A stretch of DNA of 29,338 nt. Source: Flavobacterium psychrophilum. GTDB lineage: Bacteria > Bacteroidota > Bacteroidia > Flavobacteriales > Flavobacteriaceae. The DNA is taken from assembly GCA_943325515.2 (NCBI GenBank), contig CALPPS020000022.1:1-29338 (forward strand). The letters run 5' to 3'. This document shows positions 16,676 to 23,454 of the stretch, one piece after another. Within the stretch, counting starts at the first letter, position 1. The number at the start of each line of letters is the position of its first letter. The translations under genes were made by a program, and so were the position numbers. The notes beneath the pieces are model-generated. The model was not told where the DNA came from. It was given only the letters and a program-made list of their open reading frames with translations, and did no database searches.

Positions 16676-17311
16676 ATGATAAAAAAAGGAATTTTTTACA
16701 CCTCAATCTTGCTGACAGTAGCTTTCATGAGCTTAGGTTTTAAATCTTATACTTCCCATATCAACAATGGTTTTAGTCTTTTTGAAAATAAAAAACTATT
16801 ATACATTTTTCCCTCTCAAAATAACATTGATTACGTCAATCTTAAAATTCCATTTACTGGATTGTACTTTATTGGTTATAAGGAGGCTATTGCACATAAA
16901 GAGTCGCAATCCAACTATAGAAAAATTAATTCTTTGGGTTATTTAGGAAAATATCAGTTTGGAATTCAAACGTTAAAAACTATTGGTATAAAAGACAGTA
17001 TGGCTTTTTTAAACAATCCAACACTTCAGGAAAAAGCTTTTATCACTTTGCTTTCTAAAAACAAATATGAGTTGAAAGCCTATATCAACTATTTTGAAGG
17101 CAAATTAGTTGACGGAGTTAAAATTACAGAATCCGGAATTTTAGCAGCTGCCCATCTTGGTGGTACAGGTTCGGTAAAACGTTTTTTAAATTCTAATGGA
17201 GAGAAAAAATGTAAAGATGATTATGGAACGTCTGTTAGAACTTATTTAAGGGATTTTGGAGGTTTTGAAACCATGAGAATTAAAGCAGTTAAAAATGCTC
17301 AAGTAAAATAG
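16676..17311 (+). CDS. Lysozyme/transglycosylase-like secreted protein
   Basis: The protein has 211 residues with an N-terminal signal or anchor (about 5-22: IFYTSILLTVAFMSLGF). The core region 68-100 reads YKEAIAHKESQSNYRKIN, then LGYLGKYQFG. An E-S-x-x-N-Y... followed by G-[KR]-Y-Q-F/M-G is the pattern of soluble lytic transglycosylase and goose-type lysozyme folds, with Glu76 as the likely catalytic acid. A later segment, SGILAAAHLGGTGSVKRFL, resembles the end of such domains. No LysM repeat is visible. Peptidoglycan cleavage is therefore likely but inferred. It has its own promoter and ends two bases before the stop of the convergent rsmI gene. Its transcription terminator lies inside that gene. 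Confidence 0.75.
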   Translation: MIKKGIFYTSILLTVAFMSLGFKSYTSHINNGFSLFENKKLLYIFPSQNNIDYVNLKIPFTGLYFIGYKEAIAHKESQSNYRKINSLGYLGKYQFGIQTLKTIGIKDSMAFLNNPTLQEKAFITLLSKNKYELKAYINYFEGKLVDGVKITESGILAAAHLGGTGSVKRFLNSNGEKKCKDDYGTSVRTYLRDFGGFETMRIKAVKNAQVK

Positions 17312-17312
17312 A

Positions 17313-18035
17313 TTACATTTTATGTATGATAAAAATAGTAGGTCGATTGTGTAAATCGACCTTTGTTTTTTTCCAATCTGCCACACGCATCGTTTTTATA
17401 TATTCTGTTGGCAATGTAATGTCAGTTGCAATACATAAGTCTGTATTGGGTTGTAAGGCTTGTATAATATCTTCAAATAATTTGTTGTTTCTGTATGGTG
17501 TTTCGATAAAAATTTGAGATTGATTTTTATCATAGGATAATTTTTCAAAATTTTTAAGCGTTGATTTTTTTTCAGCTTTATCAATGGGAAGATACCCGTT
17601 GAAGGCAAAACTTTGTCCATTCATTCCTGAGCTCATCATGGCTAATAGAATAGAGGAGGGCCCTACTAATGGAATTACTTGAATGCCTTTTTCATGAGCC
17701 ATTTTTACAATGGCAGCGCCAGGGTCAGCCACTCCAGGGCAACCAGCTTCACTCATTAATCCAATATTTATGCCGTTTAAACAAGGTGAGATCATGGTGT
17801 TATGTTCTGTAATTTCAGTATGTTTATTAAGAGTTGAGATTTTTAAATTGGCTTGAATTTTTTCTGGATTGATTGATTTGATGAATTTTCGTGCTGTTTT
17901 TTCGTTTTCTACAATATAAAAATCAATAAAATCAATGGCTCTTTTTACAGTTTGCGGCATTACATCATGAGGATTCATTTCCCCTAAAGTAGTTGGGATT
18001 AGATATAATTTACCTTTAAGAGTTACTGGTTTCAA
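17313..18035 (-). CDS. RsmI-type SAM-dependent methyltransferase, short form
   Basis: This belongs to the tetrapyrrole-methylase fold family that includes RsmI, the 16S rRNA C1402 2'-O-methyltransferase. It has 240 residues against 286 in E. coli and lacks the C-terminal extension. Motifs are KLYLIPTTLGE at the start (RsmI has LYVVPTPIGN), GLMSEAGCPGVADPGA (115-130 region) and VGPSSILLAMMSSGMNGQSFAFNGYLP, both SAM-site signatures. The start is TTG (18035-18033), because the first ATG is residue 20 and would remove the first strand. The altered first motif means a target other than C1402 is possible; many Bacteroidota carry both a standard RsmI and this short paralogue. It is the third gene of a leftward dnaA group. 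The last 30 codons contain a terminator for the opposite strand. Confidence 0.85.
   Translation of the reverse strand: MKPVTLKGKLYLIPTTLGEMNPHDVMPQTVKRAIDFIDFYIVENEKTARKFIKSINPEKIQANLKISTLNKHTEITEHNTMISPCLNGINIGLMSEAGCPGVADPGAAIVKMAHEKGIQVIPLVGPSSILLAMMSSGMNGQSFAFNGYLPIDKAEKKSTLKNFEKLSYDKNQSQIFIETPYRNNKLFEDIIQALQPNTDLCIATDITLPTEYIKTMRVADWKKTKVDLHNRPTIFIIHKM
17340..17372 (+). terminator. Terminator for the lysozyme-like gene, inside rsmI
   Basis: AGGTCGATT (17340-17348) and AATCGACCT (17354-17362) form a perfect 9-bp stem with a 5-base loop, followed by TTTGTTTTTTT. It starts 28 bases after the stop of the rightward gene, and every base lies inside the rsmI coding sequence on the other strand. 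In the leftward direction no U-tract follows the stem, so rsmI should not be terminated by it. Confidence 0.85.
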
Positions 18036-18083
18036 CTATTTTTTTTAATTATCTTATTTGTGAGATGTTTTGTAAAAGGTATT

Positions 18084-18551
18084 TTAGGGATGTTTTTCAA
18101 TTAGTTTTTTTGCTAAAATAACACAAGTTTCCTCTAGCATTTCATAGACCATATCAAAGCCATTTTGTAAACCATAGTATGGATCAGGAACATCAACATT
18201 TTCACCTGGAAAAAGATGATTTAAGATCATATCCACCTTGGATTTTTGTATTTCGTTTTTTGCTAAATCAATTACATCACTGTAGTTTGAACTATCCATC
18301 ACATAAATATAATCAAAATCATCAAAATCATTTGAATTAAATTGTCTTGCTTTTTGATGGGTAATATCTAATCCGTTTTTTTGGGCTGTAGCAATAGAAC
18401 GAGTGTCAGGTTTTCTACCAACATGGTAATTTCCAGTTCCTGCTGAGTCTACTATAAATTTATCTTTTGGGAGTTTTGACGCTAAAAGTCCTTCTGCCAA
18501 AGGAGATCGACAAATATTTCCTAAACAAACCATTAAAATTTTAGTGGGCAT
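18084..18551 (-). CDS. Low-molecular-weight protein tyrosine phosphatase
   Basis: The protein has 155 residues, standard for the family. The P-loop C-X5-R is CLGNICR (9-15), followed by SPLAEGLL. The general acid is in VPDPYYG (Asp123), and VDSAGTGNYHVGRKPD is the usual family segment. It hydrolyses phosphotyrosine on proteins. In bacteria such enzymes often oppose BY-kinases of exopolysaccharide export, but no kinase or export gene is here, so the physiological substrate is open; arginine-phosphatase activity, as in YwlE, is another possibility. It lies 38 bases after the end of dnaA and 48 bases before the start of the short RsmI-type gene, in the same direction. I see no terminator between them, so co-transcription with dnaA is plausible. 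Confidence 0.93.
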   Translation of the reverse strand: MPTKILMVCLGNICRSPLAEGLLASKLPKDKFIVDSAGTGNYHVGRKPDTRSIATAQKNGLDITHQKARQFNSNDFDDFDYIYVMDSSNYSDVIDLAKNEIQKSKVDMILNHLFPGENVDVPDPYYGLQNGFDMVYEMLEETCVILAKKLIEKHP

Positions 18552-18589
18552 AACTTAATTTTCTAAGTTGCAACTTGATCAAAAGTAAA

Positions 18590-20017
18590 TTATAGAGATA
18601 ATTTTTTATGAATATCTTCTACAAATTTTTTGAATTGTTTATCAGTTGAAACTAAGTTATCTACTGTCTTACAAGCATGTAAAACTGTAGCGTGATCTCT
18701 ATCGCCAATTTTAGAGCCAATGTTTGCTAAGGAAGATTTTGTAAATTTCTTAGCGAAAAACATGGCTAATTGTCTGGCTTGAACAACGTGACGTTTTCTT
18801 GTTTTGGATTGTAAAGTATCAATATCTAGTTGGAAATAATCAGAAACTACTTTTTGTATGTAGTCAATAGATATTTCACGTTTTACATTTTTAACAAATT
18901 TTTCAACTACGCTTTTAGCCAAATCTAAAGTAACTTCTTTTTTATTAAAAGATGATTGTGCAATTAATGAAATTATTGCGCCTTCTAATTCTCTAACATT
19001 AGATTTGATATTTCTAGCTACATACTCAATAATTTCCTCGGGCATTTCTACTCCATCTCTGTAAAGAATATTTTTTAGTATTGAAATGCGAGTTTCGTAA
19101 TCTGGTTGATGCAATTCTGCGGATAATCCCCATTTGAAACGAGACAACAAACGTTGTTCGATATCTTGCATGTCTACAGGGGCTTTATCTGATGTAAGTA
19201 TTACTTGTTTTCCGTTTTGATGTAAGTAATTGAAGATATGGAAGAAAACATCTTGTGTACCTGTTTTTCCTGAAAGGAATTGAACATCATCAATAATTAA
19301 TACATCGATTAATTGATAAAAATGAATAAAATCATTTCTATTATTTTTCTTAACAGAATCTATATATTGTTGTGTAAAAACTTCTGCTGAAATATATAAA
19401 ACTGTTTTTTCTGGATATTTATCTTTTATTTCAACACCAATAGCATGAGCTAAATGCGTTTTTCCCAAACCTACTCCGCCAAAAATTAATAACGGATTGA
19501 AAGATGTTCCTCCGGGTTTGTTTGCTACTGCCATTCCTGCAGAACGAGCTAATCGGTTAGAATCACCTTCAAGGAAATTATCAAAACTATAGTTTGGGTT
19601 AAGTTGGGACTCTATTTTTAAGTTTCTAATTCCAGGAATCACAAAAGGATTTTTTAGCTCTGGATTAAGATTTTTGTAGGGAGCATCAACATCTTGAGAT
19701 TTTATTGGGCTTCTGTGAGCACTAGGCAATTGTTCTGTAAAAGGTTGTTTATTGCCATAAGTGTTCTCCATTTTAATTTTATAGAGTAACTTTGCGTTTT
19801 TTCCGAGTTCTTTTGTTAATGCTACTTTTAATAATTTTACGTAATGTTCTTCAAGCCATTCATAGAAAAATTTGCTAGGAACTTGAATGTACAAAGCATT
19901 ATCAGTAAGTTCAACAGACTTAATCGGTTCAAACCAAGTTTTGAAAGCTTGATCTTGAATATTGTCTTTTATAAATGCTAGACAGTTTTCCCATACCGAT
20001 TGCGCAGTTTTGCTCAT
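18590..20017 (-). CDS. dnaA: Chromosomal replication initiator DnaA
   Basis: DnaA binds origin boxes, melts the DNA and loads the helicase. The protein is full length at 475 residues. Domain I is at about 1-85 (VWENCLAFIKDNIQDQAFKTWFEPI). A variable linker runs to about 120. The AAA+ domain begins near NPNYSFDNFLEGDSNRLA, with Walker A GVGLGKT (181-187) and Walker B IIDD (241-244) in VLIIDDVQFLSG. The DNA-binding domain IV carries the signature DRDHATVLHACKT (439-451). The ATG start fits the family. A DnaA box overlaps the probable promoter upstream, suggesting autoregulation. In several flavobacterial genomes dnaA is numbered as the first gene, so this area may be near coordinate zero of the assembly; the origin itself need not be adjacent. 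Confidence 0.98.
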   Translation of the reverse strand: MSKTAQSVWENCLAFIKDNIQDQAFKTWFEPIKSVELTDNALYIQVPSKFFYEWLEEHYVKLLKVALTKELGKNAKLLYKIKMENTYGNKQPFTEQLPSAHRSPIKSQDVDAPYKNLNPELKNPFVIPGIRNLKIESQLNPNYSFDNFLEGDSNRLARSAGMAVANKPGGTSFNPLLIFGGVGLGKTHLAHAIGVEIKDKYPEKTVLYISAEVFTQQYIDSVKKNNRNDFIHFYQLIDVLIIDDVQFLSGKTGTQDVFFHIFNYLHQNGKQVILTSDKAPVDMQDIEQRLLSRFKWGLSAELHQPDYETRISILKNILYRDGVEMPEEIIEYVARNIKSNVRELEGAIISLIAQSSFNKKEVTLDLAKSVVEKFVKNVKREISIDYIQKVVSDYFQLDIDTLQSKTRKRHVVQARQLAMFFAKKFTKSSLANIGSKIGDRDHATVLHACKTVDNLVSTDKQFKKFVEDIHKKLSL

Positions 20018-20097
20018 ATTTGCTTAAAATTATTGTATTAATTATTTAGGTTTTATACTATGTAAAATTATAAAATTTTTACATTTTTTTGGGATGA

Positions 20098-20112
20098 CAA
20101 ATATGTGAATAA
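20098..20112 (-). promoter_or_regulatory. DnaA box overlapping the probable dnaA promoter
   Basis: On the minus strand TTATTCACA (20112-20104) matches the DnaA box TTATNCACA. It runs directly into CATATTTG (20105-20098), which is one base off the TAnnTTTG -7 box. A transcript from here would have a leader of about 75 bases before dnaA. The surrounding 20018-20188 segment is very AT-rich, but only this one box was found, so it is better read as autoregulation than as a full origin. Confidence 0.5.
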
Positions 20113-20188
20113 AATTCGTTAAAAAAAATTTAAAAGCTATTGATTTTTTAAAAATATTGTTGTAATGATTATTGTAATTATAGATTAA

Positions 20189-20596
20189 ATGCAAAAAAAG
20201 CAGATGAAAGAACATCAAATAAAAGTTAGAGTTCGTTATTCAGAAACCGATCAGATGAGTGTGGTTTATCATGGCAATTATATTCCTTATTTTGAACTGG
20301 GTCGAGTTGAATGGCTTAGAAACAAAGGGATTTCATATAAATCATTGGAAGAAAGCGGTATTGCGCTTCCTATTGTTTCAATGACTATAAATTACAAAAA
20401 ACCTGCGCGTTATGATGATTTACTTACAGTTACCACAAAATTTAAAAGTCAAAGCTCTGTAAAGATCGAATTTGATTGTGAAATTCATAATGAAAATCGC
20501 GAATTGTTAACAACTGCACATTTTTTATTGGTTTTTGTGGATATGAATTTAGGAAAACCTATTATCCCTCCTAAATACATTTTAGACATATTATAA
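20189..20596 (+). CDS. Hot-dog fold acyl-CoA thioesterase (YbgC/4HBT type)
   Basis: The protein has 135 residues from the first ATG. A second ATG six codons in (20204) gives MKEHQIKVRVRYSETD and is an equally plausible start. The motif RYSETDQMSVVYHGNYIPYFELGRVEWL matches the YbgC/4-hydroxybenzoyl-CoA thioesterase signature Y-x-x-T-D-x-x-G-V-V-Y-H-x-N-Y. Asp21, counted from the first Met, is the catalytic residue, and Ser replaces the usual Gly. It hydrolyses acyl-CoA thioesters. The natural substrate in this phylum is not settled; a membrane-lipid or Tol-Pal-linked role is known for YbgC, but no tol gene is near. It is divergent from dnaA. Confidence 0.92.
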   Translation: MQKKQMKEHQIKVRVRYSETDQMSVVYHGNYIPYFELGRVEWLRNKGISYKSLEESGIALPIVSMTINYKKPARYDDLLTVTTKFKSQSSVKIEFDCEIHNENRELLTTAHFLLVFVDMNLGKPIIPPKYILDIL

Positions 20597-20609
20597 AACT
20601 AAAAAAAAA

Positions 20610-21218
20610 TTATATTTTATTAATTTCAATTTCGAACATGTTTTTAAAAATGGCGCATATTATTGTGGCATTTTTTTTTCGAACAGAAATGATGACTTCG
20701 CAACTTTCGTTCAATTTTTGAGAAGTAATGGTAAGTTTTTTTTCTTTTATTATTCTCATTATCTTATTCATGTTTTTATAGTCAAACTTAATTTTAAGCA
20801 GAATGTCAATTGTTGTTTCTTTAATTTCAGAGGCATCTAAAGCCATTTTTGCAGTTGTTCGATAGGCTGAAATTAACCCGCCAACACCCAGTTTTACTCC
20901 GCCAAAAAATCGAACTACAACAACTAATACATTTGTTAAATTAAAAGATTGGATTTGCCCATAAATAGGCATTCCTGCTGAATTACTGGGTTCGCCATCA
21001 TCATTGGCTCGGAAGATTGTTGTTTCTGTTCCTAATTGAAAGGCATAACAAAAATGAACAGCACCTTGATGCTGCTTTTTTAAAAGATCTAAATGCGTTT
21101 TGATTTCTTCTTCCTTAGTAACAGGAAATGCATAGCCATAAAACTTGCTATTTTTTTCTTTAAATAAAATTTCTGACGAAGGACTTGTTATGGTTTTATA
21201 AGTGTCTTTGTCTATCAA
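20610..21218 (-). CDS. YigZ/IMPACT family protein
   Basis: The protein has 202 residues, the usual size for bacterial YigZ. The UPF0029 signature is clear: GEPSNSAGMPIYGQIQ, then VLVVVVRFFGGVKLGVGGLISAYRTTAKMAL. An N-terminal SEILFKEKNSKFYGYAFPV and H-F-C-Y-A-F match the family, and the C-terminal DUF1949-like part is at about 140-200. The molecular role is not well defined; eukaryotic IMPACT modulates GCN2, and ribosome or RNA binding has been proposed for bacterial members. The start is TTG at 21218-21216; no ATG lies nearby in frame. It is the last gene of a ribD-HAD-yigZ transcript, starting 3 bases after the HAD stop. Confidence 0.92.
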   Translation of the reverse strand: MIDKDTYKTITSPSSEILFKEKNSKFYGYAFPVTKEEEIKTHLDLLKKQHQGAVHFCYAFQLGTETTIFRANDDGEPSNSAGMPIYGQIQSFNLTNVLVVVVRFFGGVKLGVGGLISAYRTTAKMALDASEIKETTIDILLKIKFDYKNMNKIMRIIKEKKLTITSQKLNESCEVIISVRKKNATIICAIFKNMFEIEINKI

Positions 21219-21221
21219 AAC

Positions 21222-21830
21222 TTAAAAAGTAAGGTGTTTTTGTTCAAATAATTCTACTACATCTTCTGTACCAACTTTCAAATTCCATATATGTAAACCT
21301 AAACTTTCTGCAACATCAGTATTTTGTTTTTTGTCATCAATAAACAAAGTGCGTTTTGGAGATAAATCATGTTTGCGAATTAAAGTATTGAAAATTTCTG
21401 GGTCAGGTTTACTCCGACCCATTTCATAAGAATAATATACTTTTTCAAAACAACGGTAAAAATCACTATAGAAAGACATTCCCACTTTGTGTTCGAATCG
21501 ACTTATGTGAATAGCATCCGTATTGGTTAAAAGAAATAAGCGGTATTTATTGGAGAGCATTTGTAAAAACTCTAATCGATATAAAGGGAAATCTCCAATT
21601 GAGGCATTCCAAGCTTTTCTTATTTCTTCAATAGTTGCCTTTGGAATGTATTTCAAAAAACACTCAATAAATTGTAATTCAGTTATTTTTCCTTTTTCAA
21701 ATAAATCATTATGGGCTAATAATTCTTCATTTGGACCCTCTAATCCTAATTTTCTAAACTCTTCAATAGATGCTTCCTTTTCAAGATTAATGAAAACATC
21801 TCCAAAATCAAAAATAATAGCATTAATCAT
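21222..21830 (-). CDS. HAD superfamily hydrolase (YihX-like)
   Basis: The protein has 202 residues of the HAD subfamily I type with a helical cap. Motif I is IIFDFGDVF, with nucleophile Asp8 but Gly10 where classical phosphatases have the acid/base Asp. YihX-like members show the same D-x-G pattern (FDLGNV). Motif II is LLTNTD (Thr102), motif III Lys141 in GRSKPDPEIF, and motif IV the Asp165-Asp166 pair in LFIDDKKQNTDVAESLG. A phosphatase acting on a small sugar phosphate is the best guess. Because it overlaps ribD by 8 bases, it is a candidate for the missing dephosphorylation step of riboflavin synthesis, although similar genes sit in unrelated places. It continues directly into yigZ. Confidence 0.87.
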   Translation of the reverse strand: MINAIIFDFGDVFINLEKEASIEEFRKLGLEGPNEELLAHNDLFEKGKITELQFIECFLKYIPKATIEEIRKAWNASIGDFPLYRLEFLQMLSNKYRLFLLTNTDAIHISRFEHKVGMSFYSDFYRCFEKVYYSYEMGRSKPDPEIFNTLIRKHDLSPKRTLFIDDKKQNTDVAESLGLHIWNLKVGTEDVVELFEQKHLTF

Positions 21831-22863
21831 GGTTTATAAAAAGTTTAAGTTGGTCTTCTTTTATTTTGCTGAAATTGTAATTTCTATTCAAAATGGGAGC
21901 TTTTACTCCACTGTTAAGATGTACATTACCAATAAATACTCTTGCTTCGTCCCAAAAATTGGAGTCGATAAAAGATTGAATTGTTGTTCTTCCTCCTTCT
22001 ATTATTACCGATTGTATGTTATTGTTAAATAATACATTGCAAATGCTAGATGGAAGGCTATTATCAAAGATAACATTTTCATAACTAACATTTTCACTCG
22101 AGGTTAAATTTTCTTGTTCTGTAATAATTATTGTTTTAATTGATTTGTCTTTGACAAAGTAATTATCATTTATTTTTCCAGATTTATCTACTATTATTCT
22201 TATAGGATCATTGCCTCTCCAATCGCGGCTATTTAATTTTGGATTATCATCTACTACGGTTTTTGTGCCCACTAAAATAGCTTGTTCTTCTGTACGCCAT
22301 TTGTGAACTAGCTGTCTAGAAAATGGATTGGAAATCCAAATAGGTTCTAATTTATCTTTAGAAATGGGAGCAATATATCCCTCTAAACTTTCGGCCCATT
22401 TTAAAATTATGTAGGGACGTTTTTTAGTATGAAAAGTAAAGAAACGCTTGTTTAATTCGTTGCATTCTTTTTCTAAAAAACCAACAGTTACATTCACATG
22501 GTTTTCAAGTAATCTTTTTATACCTGAACCAGCAACTTTGCTATTTGGGTCAATCGTTCCGACCACAACATTGGGTATTTTATGGGTAATAATTGCATCA
22601 CAACATGGTGGGGTTTTACCAAAATGACTACAAGGTTCCAGAGAAACATAAAGGGTTGATTTGGATAATAAAGATTTATCTTTTACTGAGTTTATGGCAT
22701 TAACTTCGGCATGAGGTTCACCCGCTTTTTTGTGCCAACCTTCGCCGATAATCTTTTCTTCATATACGATTACACATCCAACTAATGGATTAGGAAAGGT
22801 TGTTCCCAAACCATTTTTGGCCAATTTAATACAGCGATTTATATATTTTTCATGTATCTTCAC
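21823..22863 (-). CDS. ribD: Bifunctional riboflavin deaminase/reductase RibD
   Basis: RibD carries out the second and third steps of riboflavin synthesis: pyrimidine deamination, then NADPH-dependent reduction of the ribose. The protein has 346 residues. The N-terminal deaminase has zinc ligands His51 with Glu53 (HAEVNA) and Cys78/Cys87 (PCSHFGKTPPC). The reductase domain begins near 150, with ILKWAESLEGYIA, WISNPFSRQLVHKWR and ILVGTKTVVDDNPKLNSR. The start is GTG (22863-22861); the nearby ATG is out of frame, and alignment with E. coli RibD (family start close to EYYMARALKLA) leaves no room for a later start. It heads a leftward operon with HAD and yigZ. The promoter lies almost on the start codon. 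No FMN riboswitch fits in the short leader. Confidence 0.95.
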   Translation of the reverse strand: MKIHEKYINRCIKLAKNGLGTTFPNPLVGCVIVYEEKIIGEGWHKKAGEPHAEVNAINSVKDKSLLSKSTLYVSLEPCSHFGKTPPCCDAIITHKIPNVVVGTIDPNSKVAGSGIKRLLENHVNVTVGFLEKECNELNKRFFTFHTKKRPYIILKWAESLEGYIAPISKDKLEPIWISNPFSRQLVHKWRTEEQAILVGTKTVVDDNPKLNSRDWRGNDPIRIIVDKSGKINDNYFVKDKSIKTIIITEQENLTSSENVSYENVIFDNSLPSSICNVLFNNNIQSVIIEGGRTTIQSFIDSNFWDEARVFIGNVHLNSGVKAPILNRNYNFSKIKEDQLKLFINHD

Positions 22864-22867
22864 CTCA

Positions 22868-22898
22868 CAAAAATAGTTAAATTTAAATAGTGATTCAA
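22868..22898 (-). promoter_or_regulatory. ribD promoter, predicted nearly leaderless transcript
   Basis: On the minus strand TTG (22898-22896), a 20-base spacer and TATTTTTG (22875-22868) form one of the best promoters in the window. The -7 box ends only 4 bases before the GTG start codon, so the mRNA should begin within a few bases of it. Confidence 0.65.
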
Positions 22899-22968
22899 GA
22901 TTAATGATTTAAGATTTTTGAAGTACAATAAATCTAATCTGAAATTAACATTCGTCAATCATCAATCT
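22898..22968 (+). repeat. Imperfect inverted repeat upstream of the GNAT gene
   Basis: AGATTAATGATT (22898-22909) and AATCATCAATCT (22957-22968) pair at 11 of 12 positions across a 47-base spacer, in the ribD/GNAT divergent region. It resembles the low-complexity AT-rich intergenic repeats often seen in flavobacteria. No function is assigned. Confidence 0.35.
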
Positions 22969-22980
22969 AAAATCAATGAT

Positions 22981-23454
22981 ATGATTAGAGAAATTCAAAA
23001 GGAAGATAACCTTCAAATTGCTAACGTAATTCGGGAAGTTTTTATCTCGGATGAATATCCTAAAACCGGAACTGCTTTTGCTGATAGACAATTAGATTTT
23101 ATGTTTGAAACCTATGATAAACCAAGATCAAGTTATTTTGTTGTTGAACAAGACGGTAAAATAATTGGCGGAGCGGGAGTGAGTCAATTGGAAAATTCTA
23201 ATGAAAATATTTGTGAACTACAGAAAATGTATTTTTTAAAGGAAGCCAGAGGTAAAAGATTGGGTTTGCAAATGATAAAAAAATGTATTGATAAAGCAAC
23301 TGAATTTGGATATGAACAATGTTACCTAGAAACCCTATCTGAAATGTTGATTGCACAAAACTTATACAAAAAAGTAGGTTTTGAATATCTTTGTTCCCCT
23401 ATCGGAAATACTGGACATTCGACTTGTCCTGTATGGATGATTAAGAGTTTATAG
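22981..23454 (+). CDS. GNAT family N-acetyltransferase
   Basis: The protein has 157 residues from the ATG at 22981. An upstream TTG at 22918 would add 21 residues translated from intergenic repeat sequence, so it is rejected. MIREIQKEDNLQIANVIREVF is a canonical first GNAT strand and helix. The acetyl-CoA loop is EARGKRLGLQMIKKC (R-G-x-x-L-G), and the family ending CYLETLSEMLIAQNLYKKVGFEYL is present. The substrate is unknown; small-molecule or protein amines are possible. The prmC ATG follows its stop codon with no gap, so the two are translated from one mRNA. Whether it acts with the release-factor methyltransferase is not known; adjacency alone is weak evidence. Confidence 0.9.
   Translation: MIREIQKEDNLQIANVIREVFISDEYPKTGTAFADRQLDFMFETYDKPRSSYFVVEQDGKIIGGAGVSQLENSNENICELQKMYFLKEARGKRLGLQMIKKCIDKATEFGYEQCYLETLSEMLIAQNLYKKVGFEYLCSPIGNTGHSTCPVWMIKSL

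Noticed and set aside
20018..20188. Complete oriC next to dnaA
   Set aside because: Only one DnaA box could be found, so an origin cannot be claimed from this segment.
21523..22032. Open frame (169 codons) antisense to the HAD and ribD genes
   Set aside because: Both opposite-strand genes have catalytic motifs in this span; the antisense peptide has none.
22918..22980. Extended TTG start for the GNAT gene
   Set aside because: It translates AT-rich repeat DNA and adds 21 residues before a canonical GNAT start at the ATG at 22981.
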